DNA of 64,000 bases from JACQHM01 sp964535215. Its GTDB lineage: Bacteria; Methylomirabilota; Methylomirabilia; Methylomirabilales; JACQHM01. The stretch lies in assembly GCA_964535215.1 (NCBI GenBank), contig CAZHST010000001.1, forward strand, positions 1-64,000, written 5' to 3'. A model generated the notes under the pieces. The model was not told the origin of the DNA. It was given only the letters and a program-made list of their open reading frames with translations, and searched no databases. Within the stretch, counting starts at the first letter, position 1, and each line of letters opens with the position of its first letter. Below are positions 25,000 to 33,495 of the stretch, one piece after another. A program made the translations under genes and the position numbers.

Positions 25000-25016
25000 T
25001 TGGAACACTCTTTGCT
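25000..25016 (+). promoter_or_regulatory. Sigma54 promoter before the orphan receiver gene
   Basis: TTGGAAC-ACTCT-TTGCT, with GG (25002-25003) and GC (25014-25015) 12 bases apart. The -24 block is slightly weaker than at 7245 and 12534 (GGAAC for GGCAT). Predicted start near 25027, 35 bases before the gene. Confidence 0.7.
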
Positions 25017-25061
25017 CCGTTAATGGGGTGAGGCGGTTCTCCTGGGGCCTTTGGGGGTGGG

Positions 25062-25493
25062 ATGGCGATGCCCGAGGAAGGTGCTGTGAGCCTGATGGTC
25101 GTAGATGACAATGAAGAGCACCGGCTGGCCCTGGCCAAGATCCTGGCCAAGGAAGGGTACAAGGTTGTCCAGGCGGCCGACGGCGAGGAGGCCGTGGCGC
25201 TCCTCTCCCTCTCCCAGGAGGGGTTCGATCTGATCATCGCCGACCTCCGGATGCCAAGGAAGAATGGGCTCCAACTCTTGCAGGAACTGAGAGAGCTGAG
25301 CCCCCAGACCCTAGTGATCATCCTCACCGCTTATGGGGAGCCCGAGTCCTTTCAGGAGGCCATGAGGAGGGGGGCATTCGAGTACCTCCACAAACCGATC
25401 CGGCGGGAGGAGGTTCTGGGAGTTATCGAGAAGGCCGTACGGTGGCAGAGGGCCAGGGGCCAAGGAATGGGTCTTTCGAGCCAAGGGTTGTGA
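25062..25493 (+). CDS. Stand-alone response regulator receiver domain
   Basis: 143 residues, a single receiver domain with no output domain. It has the acidic pair in VVDDNEEHR, phosphoacceptor Asp in ADLRMP (about residue 61), Thr/Ala switch region (LTAYGEP) and Lys in LHKPIRR. No kinase is adjacent. Its gene is under the same promoter architecture as the NtrB/NtrC-like pair, so it may compete for phosphate from that kinase or control another protein directly. ATG at 25062 or 25068. Confidence 0.88.
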   Translation: MAMPEEGAVSLMVVDDNEEHRLALAKILAKEGYKVVQAADGEEAVALLSLSQEGFDLIIADLRMPRKNGLQLLQELRELSPQTLVIILTAYGEPESFQEAMRRGAFEYLHKPIRREEVLGVIEKAVRWQRARGQGMGLSSQGL

Positions 25494-25502
25494 GGGGGAA
25501 GG

Positions 25503-25658
25503 ATGATGAGCCAGTTTCTCGCCACCTATGGGCTTTGGATTCTGCTGGGACTGATCTTCGTGGCCCTGTTTCTGTTTGGCTTCAGCGCGTGCCGCATCAA
25601 CCATCCCCCGGCGCTCCATCCCGGAGAAGGCAAAACAAAAAAGGAAAAGGAAACGTGA
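25503..25658 (+). CDS. Single-span small membrane protein
   Basis: 51 residues, start ATGATG just after GGGGGAAGG. One hydrophobic helix (about residues 9-29, LWILLGLIFVALFLFGFSAC), then a short polar tail ending in lysines (KTKKEKET). It lies 9 bases after the receiver gene. Function not recognised; the Cys and His just after the helix could bind metal. Confidence 0.55.
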   Translation: MMSQFLATYGLWILLGLIFVALFLFGFSACRINHPPALHPGEGKTKKEKET

Positions 25659-25703
25659 GGGGAGCGGCTTAAGGGAACATCGAGCCGGGGAGAAAGTCGA
25701 GCC

Positions 25704-26819
25704 ATGGTCAAACAGCGAGGGACAGAGTACGACGCGATCATCGTAGGGGGGAGCTTCGCCGGGCTGGCCGTCGCGAGCCAGCTTCGGGGGAAGGTCCTCC
25801 TCATCGAGCGGAACGAGATCGGTGCTCACCAGACCTCCGCCTGCGGGACCCTGTTCGGCGTCCCGGAGCGGTTGGGGCTCCTGGACACCGTCCTTCAGGT
25901 CCACCATCGCCTCCTCTTCCACACCGCCTCCCGGACCATAGCGTTTGACGTTTCAGAGGCTCCCTTCTGCACCTTCGATTACCGGGCCTTCTGCCGGGGG
26001 ATGGTCTCCGCCATCGAAGCCGAGATCCTCCAAGCGAAGGTCCTGGGTCTGGAGGGGGAGGAGGTGGTGACGGATGCAGGTCGGTTCCATGCCCCGATCC
26101 TCATTGATGCCTCTGGCTGGCGGGCGGTCCTGGCCAGTTCCCTCCGATCGGATTTCGTGCCCCGGGAACGGATGAGCTACGGCATCGAGACCATCGCCCC
26201 AAGGCGGGGGGATGGCCTCTGCTTCTGGTACGATCCGAACCTTTTGCCCAAAGGGGTCGCCTGGTTCTTCCCCATAGGGGGGGCAGCCCGGATCGGGGTG
26301 GCAAGCTACGCGGGGGATGGGCATCTCAAAGCCCATCTGGAGCTTTTCCTGGAGACCCAGGGCCTTCACAAAGCGGAGGTCCACGGCGGCTACTTCCCCG
26401 CCGGCCTCCGGGAGCCGACGGTGGACCGGATCTTCCTGGTGGGGGATGCCGCAGGCCAGTGCCTCCCCCTGACCGGAGAGGGGATCCGACCGGCCCTCTA
26501 CTTTGGCCAGAGGCTCGGGACCATCGTCCAGCGGATCATCAATGGAGAGATCGTGCTAGGGGAAGGGCTGAAGGAGTACCGGGCCTTTGTCGCCAGGCAT
26601 CGCGGCCTTTTCCACCTTCTGGGTTTCTTCCAGCGGCTGATCCTGGCCGTGCCAACGTCGGTGGCCGACCGTCTCATCGCCCTGACCTGCCGGGAGCCCT
26701 TCCGGTCTTCCATCCTTCGGGGCTATGTCGCCTTCGCCGACCCCCGCGCCTTGAAACCCCTGGAGCCGAAGGCAGGCGTTGGTGGGCCTCTGGGTCCCTA
26801 TGCGGGTGTCGCAACGTAG
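25704..26819 (+). CDS. FAD-dependent oxidoreductase, geranylgeranyl reductase family
   Basis: 371 residues. Rossmann start IIVGGSFAGLAVASQL (FAD), a Glu ending the second strand (LLIERN), and the later GDAAGQCLPLTGEGIRPAL motif of the geranylgeranyl reductase/flavin monooxygenase group. It probably reduces an isoprenoid chain, for example of a quinone or lipid, but the substrate cannot be read from sequence. Its place in a metal/stress operon is unexplained. Confidence 0.8.
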   Translation: MVKQRGTEYDAIIVGGSFAGLAVASQLRGKVLLIERNEIGAHQTSACGTLFGVPERLGLLDTVLQVHHRLLFHTASRTIAFDVSEAPFCTFDYRAFCRGMVSAIEAEILQAKVLGLEGEEVVTDAGRFHAPILIDASGWRAVLASSLRSDFVPRERMSYGIETIAPRRGDGLCFWYDPNLLPKGVAWFFPIGGAARIGVASYAGDGHLKAHLELFLETQGLHKAEVHGGYFPAGLREPTVDRIFLVGDAAGQCLPLTGEGIRPALYFGQRLGTIVQRIINGEIVLGEGLKEYRAFVARHRGLFHLLGFFQRLILAVPTSVADRLIALTCREPFRSSILRGYVAFADPRALKPLEPKAGVGGPLGPYAGVAT

Positions 26820-26831
26820 GAGGTGAATTCG

Positions 26832-27110
26832 ATGGGAGCAGGGAAGTTACGGTTCATGACCGTTGCCCTTTCGCTTGGGATCTTCCTGGCCATTTCCTAT
26901 CTGCTGGATGCCATACTTTGGGCCCTCTGGCCGAGCCTCGGGACGAACCAGATCTGGGAGGTCCTCCTCCCCGGCCTCCGCTGGCTCCATCCATACCAGT
27001 TCTTCTTAGGGTTTGTTGAAAGCTTCCTGATGGGCTTCTATGTCGCCCTGATTTTCGTCCCTGTTTACAACTGGTTGAGAGCTAGGGAACCGTCGGAAGG
27101 AGGGGCATGA
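26832..27110 (+). CDS. DUF5676-type two-helix membrane protein
   Basis: 92 residues with two membrane helices (about 10-30 and 55-80). The second helix region FFLGFVESFLMGFYVALIFVPVYN is shared with the protein at 31024 (LLGLVESFLYG, ALIFVPLYN) and is the hallmark of DUF5676. The ATG at 26832 follows AGGAGGTG; a GTG at 26823 lies within the ribosome site. Its stop overlaps the next ATPase gene. Such proteins often sit beside copper ATPases; function unknown. Confidence 0.75.
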   Translation: MGAGKLRFMTVALSLGIFLAISYLLDAILWALWPSLGTNQIWEVLLPGLRWLHPYQFFLGFVESFLMGFYVALIFVPVYNWLRAREPSEGGA

Positions 27111-29704
27111 TGGCTGTAAAGAGTCTCACAATCCGAATCGGGGGGATGAGCTGCGCCTCCTGTGTCGCGACGATTGAGGGAGCTCTTCAAAACCTCCAGG
27201 GCGTTTCAAAAGCTGCCGTCAACCTCGCGGCCCAAAAGGCTCAGGTTGAGTTTGATCCTACCCTCGTAGGGCCGAAGGCGATTGCTGAAGCTATTGCCGA
27301 CGTCGGCTATGAGGTGGTGCCTGAAGAGCTGCTCCTCACCGTGACCGGGATGAGCTGCGTCTCCTGCGTGGAGAACATTGAGAAGGTCGTCGGGGCCCTG
27401 CCCGGTGTTGTCAAGGTCTCGGTGAATCTTTCGGGGGGGACCGCCCGGGTCCACTACTTCCCCGATCTCACCCGCCCGTCGGAGATCAAAGGGGCCATCA
27501 AGGAGTTGGGCTACGAGGCGGCTGAGAAGCTCGAAGGCCAGGCGGCCCTCGACCGGGAGCGGGAGGCCAGGCGTCGGGAGATCAGGCGCCAGGGGCTCTG
27601 GATGCTGATCGCCTGGCCCCTGGCCTTCCTTGTGATGCTGGGAACCTTTCGGGAGTACTGGATCCTCCCCCGCTTCGTCCCGGAGTTCCTGGGGAGCCGC
27701 TTCATCCTCTTCCTCTTGACGACCCCCGTCGTGGTAGGTCCCGGATGGCAGTTCTTTGTGAACAGCTTCCGGGGCCTCCGGCGGGGCGTCACCGACATGA
27801 ACCTGCTCTACGCCACCGGGATCGGGGCCGCCTACTTGATCGGCACAATCAATACCTTCTGGCCGGACGCGGGCTTCGGTGGGGAGAAGGCGGTCTTCTA
27901 CGAGTCGGCGGCCCTCCTGACGGCCTTCATCATCCTGGGGAAGTGGCTGGAGGCCTTGACCCGGGGTCGGACGTCAGAGGCGATCCGAAAGCTCATGAGC
28001 CTCCAGCCCAAGATCGCCCGGGTCCTCCGGGAGGGCCAGGAGGTGGAGCTTCCGGCCGATGAGGTCCTCGTTGGCGACCTCGTCGTGGTTCGACCAGGGG
28101 AGCGGATCCCGGTGGACGGGATCGTCCTGGAGGGGTATTCGGCCGTTGATGAATCCATGCTCACCGGCGAGAGCCTTCCGGTGGAGAAGAAGGCTGGGGA
28201 CGAGGTCATCGGCGGGACCATGAATAAGACCGGATCCTTCAAATTCCGGGCCACGAAGGTGGGAAAGGAGACGGCGCTGGCCCAGATCATCACGCTGGTG
28301 GAGGAGGCCCAGGCCTCTAAGGCCCCGATCCAGAAGTTGGCCGACTGGGTGGCGGGGCACTTCATCCTGGGGGTCCATGTCCTGGCCTTGACCGTCTTCT
28401 TCTTCTGGTTCTTCCTGGGCTACCGCCTCTACTTCGATCCGGCCAGCCACTTTGTCCTCTCGCCGGCTACATTGGGGACGATCGGGGTCTTCGGCTTCTC
28501 CCTCCTCCTCTCCATCACGGTCTTGATCATCTCCTGTCCCTGCGCCGTGGGGATGGCGACCCCGTCGGCCATGATGGCGGGAACCGGGAAGGGGGCGGAG
28601 CACGGCATCCTCTTCAAGGGGGCCGATGCCATCGAAGCGACCTCCAAGCTGGATGCCATCATCTTTGACAAAACGGGGACCCTGACGAAGGGCGAGCCCT
28701 CCGTCACCGATGTGGTCGCGGGTGGCCCGTGGCCCGTGGCGAGTGGTTTGCCTTCTGCTACAAGCCACGAGCTACGAGCTACGAGCCTGACAGAAGTGGA
28801 GCTACTTCGATGGGCGGCCATCGCGGAGAAGCCCTCGGAGCATCCCCTGGGGGAGGCCATCGTCCGGGCTGCCGAGGAGCGAGGCCTGGCGATCCCGGAT
28901 GCTGAAAGGTTCCAGGCCATCCCCGGCCACGGCGTCGAGGCGGAATGGAACGGGCAAAAGATCCTGCTGGGAAACCGGAGGCTCATGCAGGCGCGCGGGA
29001 TCGATCTCACGGAGCTCCTTCCCATCGCCGAGGCGCTGGAGAACGAGGGGAAGACCGCCATGTTCCTGGCCGTTGACGGAAAGCCTGCCGGGATCATCGC
29101 CGTCGCCGATACGCTGAAGGCCTACTCGAAGGAGGCCGTGGCTCTCCTTAAAGGGATGGGCTTAGAGGTCATCATGATCACCGGCGACAACCGCCGGACC
29201 GCCCAGGCCATCGCGAGGGAGGTCGGGATCGACCGGGTCCTGGCTGAGGTCCTGCCCCAGGACAAGGCCGAGGAGGTGAGGAAGCTCCAGGCCGAAGGAA
29301 AGAAAGTAGCCATGGTGGGGGACGGGATCAACGATGCGCCAGCCCTGGCCCAGGCGGATGTGGGGATCGCTATCGGGAGCGGCACCGACATCGCCAAGGA
29401 GACGGGCCACGTCATCCTCATCAAGGAGGATCTGCGGGATGTCGTTTCCGCCATCGAGATCGCCCGGCGGACGATGCGGAAGGTGAAGGAGAACCTCTTC
29501 TGGGCCTTCAGCTACAACACCCTCTCGATCCCCATCGGGGCCGGCCTCCTCTATCCCGCCTTCAAACTGGTGGTGAGCCCGGAGCTGGCGGCCCTCCTCA
29601 TGGCCATCAGCTCCCTCTCGGTCACCCTGAACACCCTCCTCCTCCGGCGGTATGTGCCGTCGCTCCCGCAGATGACTGAGAGGGCCGAACCGGTGGCCGC
29701 GTGA
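27107..29704 (+). CDS. Heavy-metal (Cu-type) P1B ATPase, second copy
   Basis: 865 residues. Two HMA domains (GMSCASC, GMSCVSC), eight membrane helices, TGES, CPC (477-479), DKTGT (Asp521), SEHP and GDGINDAPAL are all present. Helix 7 has SYNTLSIP and helix 8 MAISSLSV, as in Cu+ pumps of the CopA/CtpV group. Between DKTGTLTKGEPSVTDVV and EVELLRWAA there are about 23 extra residues not seen in the copies at 16514 and 62479; they derive from a repeat insertion (28721). It overlaps the DUF5676 gene by 4 bases. Confidence 0.93.
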   Translation: MMAVKSLTIRIGGMSCASCVATIEGALQNLQGVSKAAVNLAAQKAQVEFDPTLVGPKAIAEAIADVGYEVVPEELLLTVTGMSCVSCVENIEKVVGALPGVVKVSVNLSGGTARVHYFPDLTRPSEIKGAIKELGYEAAEKLEGQAALDREREARRREIRRQGLWMLIAWPLAFLVMLGTFREYWILPRFVPEFLGSRFILFLLTTPVVVGPGWQFFVNSFRGLRRGVTDMNLLYATGIGAAYLIGTINTFWPDAGFGGEKAVFYESAALLTAFIILGKWLEALTRGRTSEAIRKLMSLQPKIARVLREGQEVELPADEVLVGDLVVVRPGERIPVDGIVLEGYSAVDESMLTGESLPVEKKAGDEVIGGTMNKTGSFKFRATKVGKETALAQIITLVEEAQASKAPIQKLADWVAGHFILGVHVLALTVFFFWFFLGYRLYFDPASHFVLSPATLGTIGVFGFSLLLSITVLIISCPCAVGMATPSAMMAGTGKGAEHGILFKGADAIEATSKLDAIIFDKTGTLTKGEPSVTDVVAGGPWPVASGLPSATSHELRATSLTEVELLRWAAIAEKPSEHPLGEAIVRAAEERGLAIPDAERFQAIPGHGVEAEWNGQKILLGNRRLMQARGIDLTELLPIAEALENEGKTAMFLAVDGKPAGIIAVADTLKAYSKEAVALLKGMGLEVIMITGDNRRTAQAIAREVGIDRVLAEVLPQDKAEEVRKLQAEGKKVAMVGDGINDAPALAQADVGIAIGSGTDIAKETGHVILIKEDLRDVVSAIEIARRTMRKVKENLFWAFSYNTLSIPIGAGLLYPAFKLVVSPELAALLMAISSLSVTLNTLLLRRYVPSLPQMTERAEPVAA
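28721..28789 (+). repeat. In-frame repeat insertion in the ATPase P/N-domain linker
   Basis: 69 bases built of GTGGCCC repeats then ACGAGCT repeats encode a stretch including SATSHELRATS. The sister ATPases run from DVV(A) to the EVE/EAEVLR helix without it. The frame is kept. Such GGCCCGTGGC/CTACGAGC units are typical of short dispersed repeats usually found between genes. Confidence 0.65.
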
Positions 29705-29758
29705 AGACGAGAGGGTCAAGAGTGGCGAAGCGCGTCGGAGAACGGGAGGATGAAGACA

Positions 29759-29974
29759 ATGGAACGCCCTGAGAAGAGGATCGGGAACGTGAGCGTCTTG
29801 TGGTACACGGGGACTTCTTTGCTCGTGGTCGCCCTCTTCGTGGCGCTGGCCAAGGCCATCGGAGGCTACCCGGCGGTGGCCGTCTACGGCGGCGCCCTCT
29901 GGGTTTTCCTTTTGTCCATGATCGTCACCATGCCCCTCTTCACCGGCTACTTCAAGAGCCGGGGCAAAGGCTAA
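29759..29974 (+). CDS. Two-helix membrane protein
   Basis: 71 residues with two hydrophobic helices (about 13-33 and 42-62) and a basic end (KSRGKG). The ATG at 29759 is 8 bases after GGGAGG; the ATG at 29750 directly abuts it. Lies 54 bases after the ATPase. No family recognised. Confidence 0.55.
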   Translation: MERPEKRIGNVSVLWYTGTSLLVVALFVALAKAIGGYPAVAVYGGALWVFLLSMIVTMPLFTGYFKSRGKG

Positions 29975-29986
29975 CGGGAGGCAAAG

Positions 29987-30235
29987 GTGTTTAAAGGGCG
30001 GGTGGCAGTGAGGGAGCTGGTAACGGGGCAGAAGGGGTTGTGTGGCCCGACCATGTCCCTCACCTTGATGGTCTGGCTCTGCTCCCTCCCTTTCGTCTTC
30101 CTCTTCGTCGCCCCTTTCTTTGGCTGGAAGGGGGCGGGTGTCACGGCTCTTGGCCTGTTTGCCGCGCTGCTTATAGCCTGTTTCGGGATCTGTACGACCA
30201 AGGTTTATCAGAAGGGAGGTGAGCACCGTGTTTGA
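29987..30235 (+). CDS. Two-helix membrane protein
   Basis: 82 residues from a GTG that follows GGGAGGCAAAG. Two membrane helices (about 24-46 and 49-72), each with a Cys or Cys nearby (LMVWLCSLP, ACFGICTT). Overlaps the next gene by 8 bases. Function unknown; part of a run of small membrane proteins behind the copper ATPase. Confidence 0.5.
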   Translation: MFKGRVAVRELVTGQKGLCGPTMSLTLMVWLCSLPFVFLFVAPFFGWKGAGVTALGLFAALLIACFGICTTKVYQKGGEHRV

Positions 30236-30461
30236 GTTCCTGCAAGCGAACTGGCTCTGGCTCCTCTTGGGGGGTGGCCTGCTCTGGTTCCTCTTTCGCC
30301 GGGGCGGCCACGGCATGGGCTGCGGGATGGGCAGCCATGGGTCGCAGGGCTCAGAGTGGACGCGGACTACGTCGGCGGGTGACGACGACGGGCCCGTGGA
30401 CCATGGCGAGGAACGGCCGGCCCGCTCCGGCTCACGCCGCAGCGGCCACGGCTGCTGCTGA
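30228..30461 (+). CDS. Small membrane protein with Gly/His/Cys-rich tail
   Basis: 77 residues. One membrane helix (about 6-22), then RRGGHGMGCGMGSHGSQG and a C-terminal GHGCC. The His, Met and Cys content suggests copper binding next to the membrane. A GTG at 30219 is also possible; GTG 30228 is preferred because GGGAGG lies 9-14 bases upstream. Confidence 0.5.
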   Translation: MFEFLQANWLWLLLGGGLLWFLFRRGGHGMGCGMGSHGSQGSEWTRTTSAGDDDGPVDHGEERPARSGSRRSGHGCC

Positions 30462-30511
30462 AGGACGTTCGAAATACTTGGCCAAACCTGAACTTGAAAG
30501 GAGGAAAGGCA

Positions 30512-30730
30512 ATGGCTCTGGAGACCACCGAGAAGTACTGCCCGATCTGTGGCAAAGAGGTGAAGGACTTGAGCATCAAACGCTTCGGCGAGTACCTCTG
30601 CTCGGAGGAGCACGCCGAGGAGTACGTCAAGGAGGTCCGGGCCCAAAAGCAGCAGGCCGCTACCCCGGTCCCTCCACGGGAGGAGTACGAGGCGCCCCGA
30701 CGCATCTTTGGCCGTCGCGGCGGCTGCTAA
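30512..30730 (+). CDS. Small Cys-rich (TRASH/zinc-ribbon-like) protein
   Basis: 72 residues, start preceded by AAAGGAGG. CPICGKEV (residues 10-17) and a later GEYLCSEEHAEEYV form a C-x2-C...C-x3-H set like the TRASH/YHS metal-binding fold. The tail is basic and ends RRGGC. Probably a cytoplasmic metal chaperone or sensor in the copper region; exact family not recognised. Confidence 0.65.
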   Translation: MALETTEKYCPICGKEVKDLSIKRFGEYLCSEEHAEEYVKEVRAQKQQAATPVPPREEYEAPRRIFGRRGGC

Positions 30731-30797
30731 ACGATGGCCCGGAACGGGAGGCCTCCCATCTTGGGCCTCCCGTCTGGGAGAGGGCAGGTGAGGAAAG

Positions 30798-30995
30798 ATG
30801 CGGTGGATTAACATAATCCTGGGTCTCTGGCTGATCGTCTCGCCCTTCGTCTTGGGCTTCAGCGGCAACGCGTATGCCCTTTGGAACAATCTCATCGTGG
30901 GTATCCTCGTAGCCGTGATCGCCAGCAACCTGGCGTCTACCGGGGCAAAGGGTGGCGTACCTACGGCCCCTCAGATGAGGCCAGGTCCCCGCTAA
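30798..30995 (+). CDS. SPW-repeat-like membrane protein
   Basis: 65 residues with two helices. LGLWLIVSPFVLGFS followed by WNNLIVGILVAVIA is the core of the SPW repeat family (with Ser-Pro-Phe in place of Ser-Pro-Trp). Function of the family is unknown. Lies 67 bases after the Cys-rich gene and 28 before the DUF5676 copy. Confidence 0.7.
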   Translation: MRWINIILGLWLIVSPFVLGFSGNAYALWNNLIVGILVAVIASNLASTGAKGGVPTAPQMRPGPR

Positions 30996-31023
30996 AGGGA
31001 CTTGAAGGAAAGGGGGTGAGGAC

Positions 31024-31305
31024 ATGAGACCGCTTCAGATCAAGCCGGTGGCGCTGGCCCTCGGGTCGTTCTTGGGCATCAGCTTCGTCCTGTGCGTGGT
31101 CTGGGGCCTGCTGGTCCCGAGCAGCCTGGCGACCATGATCCGGTTCCTGGAGAGCGTGCTCCCAGGCTTTCAGTGGATCAGCGTCGGGAGCTTCCTCCTG
31201 GGGCTGGTGGAGAGCTTCCTCTACGGCGTCTACACCGCCCTGATCTTCGTTCCCCTCTACAACTACTTCAGCACCAGGGTCGGCCAGGAGGCCCTCCACC
31301 ATTGA
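31024..31305 (+). CDS. DUF5676 two-helix membrane protein, second copy
   Basis: 93 residues. Two helices, the second containing SFLLGLVESFLYGVYTALIF and VPLYNYF, the DUF5676 signature, with GISFVLCVVWGLLVP in the first. Closely related to 26832. Ribosome site GGGGGTGAGG before the ATG. Confidence 0.8.
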   Translation: MRPLQIKPVALALGSFLGISFVLCVVWGLLVPSSLATMIRFLESVLPGFQWISVGSFLLGLVESFLYGVYTALIFVPLYNYFSTRVGQEALHH

Positions 31306-31314
31306 GGAGGAGTG

Positions 31315-32391
31315 ATGAAGGGATTCACCGCGATGGTCTCAGAACGAGAGGCCCTTCAGGGGGGAGATGGGATTGACCTTGGCGTGAGTGGAACGCATGA
31401 GTCAGGGCTTTGGGGGATCGTCCTGGCAGGCGGGGAGGGCAAGCGGTGCCAGGGCCTCTCGGAGAAGCTCACCGGGTACCCCTGCCCCAAGCAGTATTGC
31501 ACCATCCTTGGCGAGCGATCGATGCTCCAGCATACCCTGGCCCGGGCGGAGCTGCTGATTCCGCGGTCGCGGATCGTGACGGTGGCCAACCGCTCCCACG
31601 CCAGGGAGGTGGCCGAGCAGCTTGACGATCGCCCCCCGGGGACGATCCTCTTGCAGCCTGCGAACCGGGAAACGGGGCCTGGGATTCTCTTCCCTGTTAC
31701 GTGGATCCATCACCAGGATCCTGAGGCGATAGTCGCCATCTTCCCATCGGATCATTTCATCCGTGAAGAGACCAGGTTCATGGCCTATGTGCGGAGGGCC
31801 AAACGGCTTGTCGAGGAAGCGGACGACTTCTGCATCTTATTGGGGATGGACCCTGAGGCACCCGAGACCGGTTATGGCTGGATCGACCCAGTTCAAGGGG
31901 ACAAGGGGAACGGCTTGTGGCGGGTGAAAGGGTTCTACGAAAAGCCCAATCGCTGGATGGCGGAGCGCCTCTATCGGGCCGGGTGTCTGTGGAATACCCT
32001 GGTGCTGGTGGCGCGGGTGGAGACCCTGCTCCAGATGTACCAGGTCTATCTCCCGGACCTCTATGACCGCTTTCGCCGGTTGACTCCCTTCTTGGGCACC
32101 GTCCACGAAGAAGAGGCGTTAGAAGCGGCCTATGCCACGATACCGGCCATCACCATCTCCCATGGTCTCCTGCAGCAGATCCCCCCGAACCTCAGGACTC
32201 TACGGGTGACGGGGATCCTATGGAGCGACTGGGGGAGTCTTGAGCGGATCGTTGAGACCCTGAAGCGGATCGGGAGGCTTGACGAGCTGGCGTTCCGGCT
32301 GGCACAGCGGGGCCATGACCCGGAGGAGGTCTTCAGGTATGAGGGGATCCTAACCTCCGGTACTCCCTGCGACCGAAGGCATCCAGTTTAA
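31315..32391 (+). CDS. Sugar nucleotidyltransferase (mannose-1-phosphate guanylyltransferase-like)
   Basis: 358 residues. LAGGEGKRCQGLSEKLTG and CPKQYC match the nucleotide-binding start of ManC/GMP-type pyrophosphorylases (usual GGxGxR and PKQ). Later are FPSDHFI (the metal and sugar-phosphate region) and GYGWIDP. It would make an activated sugar for envelope glycans. Only the first domain type is present; the C-terminal isomerase domain of bifunctional ManC is missing. ATG 31315 follows GAGGAGGAG. Confidence 0.75.
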   Translation: MKGFTAMVSEREALQGGDGIDLGVSGTHESGLWGIVLAGGEGKRCQGLSEKLTGYPCPKQYCTILGERSMLQHTLARAELLIPRSRIVTVANRSHAREVAEQLDDRPPGTILLQPANRETGPGILFPVTWIHHQDPEAIVAIFPSDHFIREETRFMAYVRRAKRLVEEADDFCILLGMDPEAPETGYGWIDPVQGDKGNGLWRVKGFYEKPNRWMAERLYRAGCLWNTLVLVARVETLLQMYQVYLPDLYDRFRRLTPFLGTVHEEEALEAAYATIPAITISHGLLQQIPPNLRTLRVTGILWSDWGSLERIVETLKRIGRLDELAFRLAQRGHDPEEVFRYEGILTSGTPCDRRHPV

Positions 32392-32529
32392 GGATCTTGA
32401 GCGATCCTAGGGAAGGAGGTGAGAACGGACGTCGGTGCTCTTTGAGGGAATGGGGCGATGGGCCAGCCGATGGCTTGCCCCCGAGGAACAGAAAGAGGTC
32501 TCAAGAAAGGAAAAAGGAGGACAGAACCA

Positions 32530-33486
32530 ATGCGATGGAGAACGATGGGTTCGGTGTTCGTGCTCACCGTGGCCTTGAGCGGCTTTGGAGGCTTTGCCTG
32601 GGCTGAGGAGGCTCCCGAGCAACCGATGATGGGCCCGCAGATGATGGGGCCGGGCCATGGCATGATGGGCGGGGCCGGAGCGGTGGCGGAACGGCCGCTC
32701 ATCACCTTCATGCTCCAGCACAAAGAGGAGCTGGGCCTCTCCGCCGATCAGGTCCGCTCCCTTGAGGGCATCCGGTCGGACTTCCAGAAAGAGGCCACAG
32801 AACGGATGGCGGAGATTGAGGCGGCGGAAGCGGAGCTTCAGAGGTTGCTGGAGCAGGCGCCGGTAGATTTGACGAAGGTGGAGGAGACCCTCCGGAGGAT
32901 CGAGGCCTTAAGGACGGCTCTTCGCCTGGGCCGGATCAAGGCCATCGAACAGGGGAAAACCCTCCTGAGCGCCGAGCAGCAGAAGACACTCCAGGCCTTG
33001 CTCGAGAAAGGCGGCAAGCCTCCCATGATGCGCGGACGGGGCATGATGCAGGGGGGGATGATGGGTCCCGGCATGATGCAGCCCTGCATGGGCGGCCAGG
33101 CCATGGGGGAACAGGCCCCCGGCGCCCAGGCCTCTGAGACCCGCATTAACGAGGAGCGGGGGGTGACCGTCACGGCCACCTACCGTGGCCTCATCGAGGA
33201 TGGGAAGCTGGGATTTGATGTGAAGTTGGACACCCACTCCGGGTCCCTGGATGGCTATGTCATCGAGCGCCTTGCCTATTTACGAAACGACGCCGGGCAG
33301 GTGGCGGAGCCTGTGGGGTGGCATGCGGCGGAGGGAAGCAGTCACCACCGGTCCGGCCTGCTGCTCTTCCCCACCATTGATCGGGCGGGGAACCCCCTCA
33401 TCAGTGAGGACACCCGCTCCCTGGAGTTGGTCGTCAAGGACCTCGCCGGTGTCCCGGAGCGGGTCCTAAAGTGGGACCTGCGTTAG
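32530..33486 (+). CDS. Spy/CpxP-like periplasmic protein fused to a novel domain
   Basis: 318 residues. Signal peptide to about residue 25, a Met-rich segment (PMMGPQMMGPGHGMMGG), an LTxxQ-type helical domain (LGLSADQVRSLEGIRSDF through LLSAEQQKTLQALL), a second Met-rich linker (MMRGRGMMQGGMMGPGMM), then a domain of about 115 residues that exists alone at 8926-9360. Spy/CpxP domains bind unfolded proteins or metals in the periplasm, and the Met clusters suit Cu(I). The fusion ties the unknown domain to periplasmic copper stress. ATG 32530 is chosen because AAGGAGG lies 9 bases upstream. Confidence 0.8.
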   Translation: MRWRTMGSVFVLTVALSGFGGFAWAEEAPEQPMMGPQMMGPGHGMMGGAGAVAERPLITFMLQHKEELGLSADQVRSLEGIRSDFQKEATERMAEIEAAEAELQRLLEQAPVDLTKVEETLRRIEALRTALRLGRIKAIEQGKTLLSAEQQKTLQALLEKGGKPPMMRGRGMMQGGMMGPGMMQPCMGGQAMGEQAPGAQASETRINEERGVTVTATYRGLIEDGKLGFDVKLDTHSGSLDGYVIERLAYLRNDAGQVAEPVGWHAAEGSSHHRSGLLLFPTIDRAGNPLISEDTRSLELVVKDLAGVPERVLKWDLR

Positions 33487-33495
33487 GATCCCATA

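Noticed and set aside
27107..29704. Pseudogene status of the second ATPase because of the odd insertion
   Set aside because: The frame is intact and all catalytic motifs are present.
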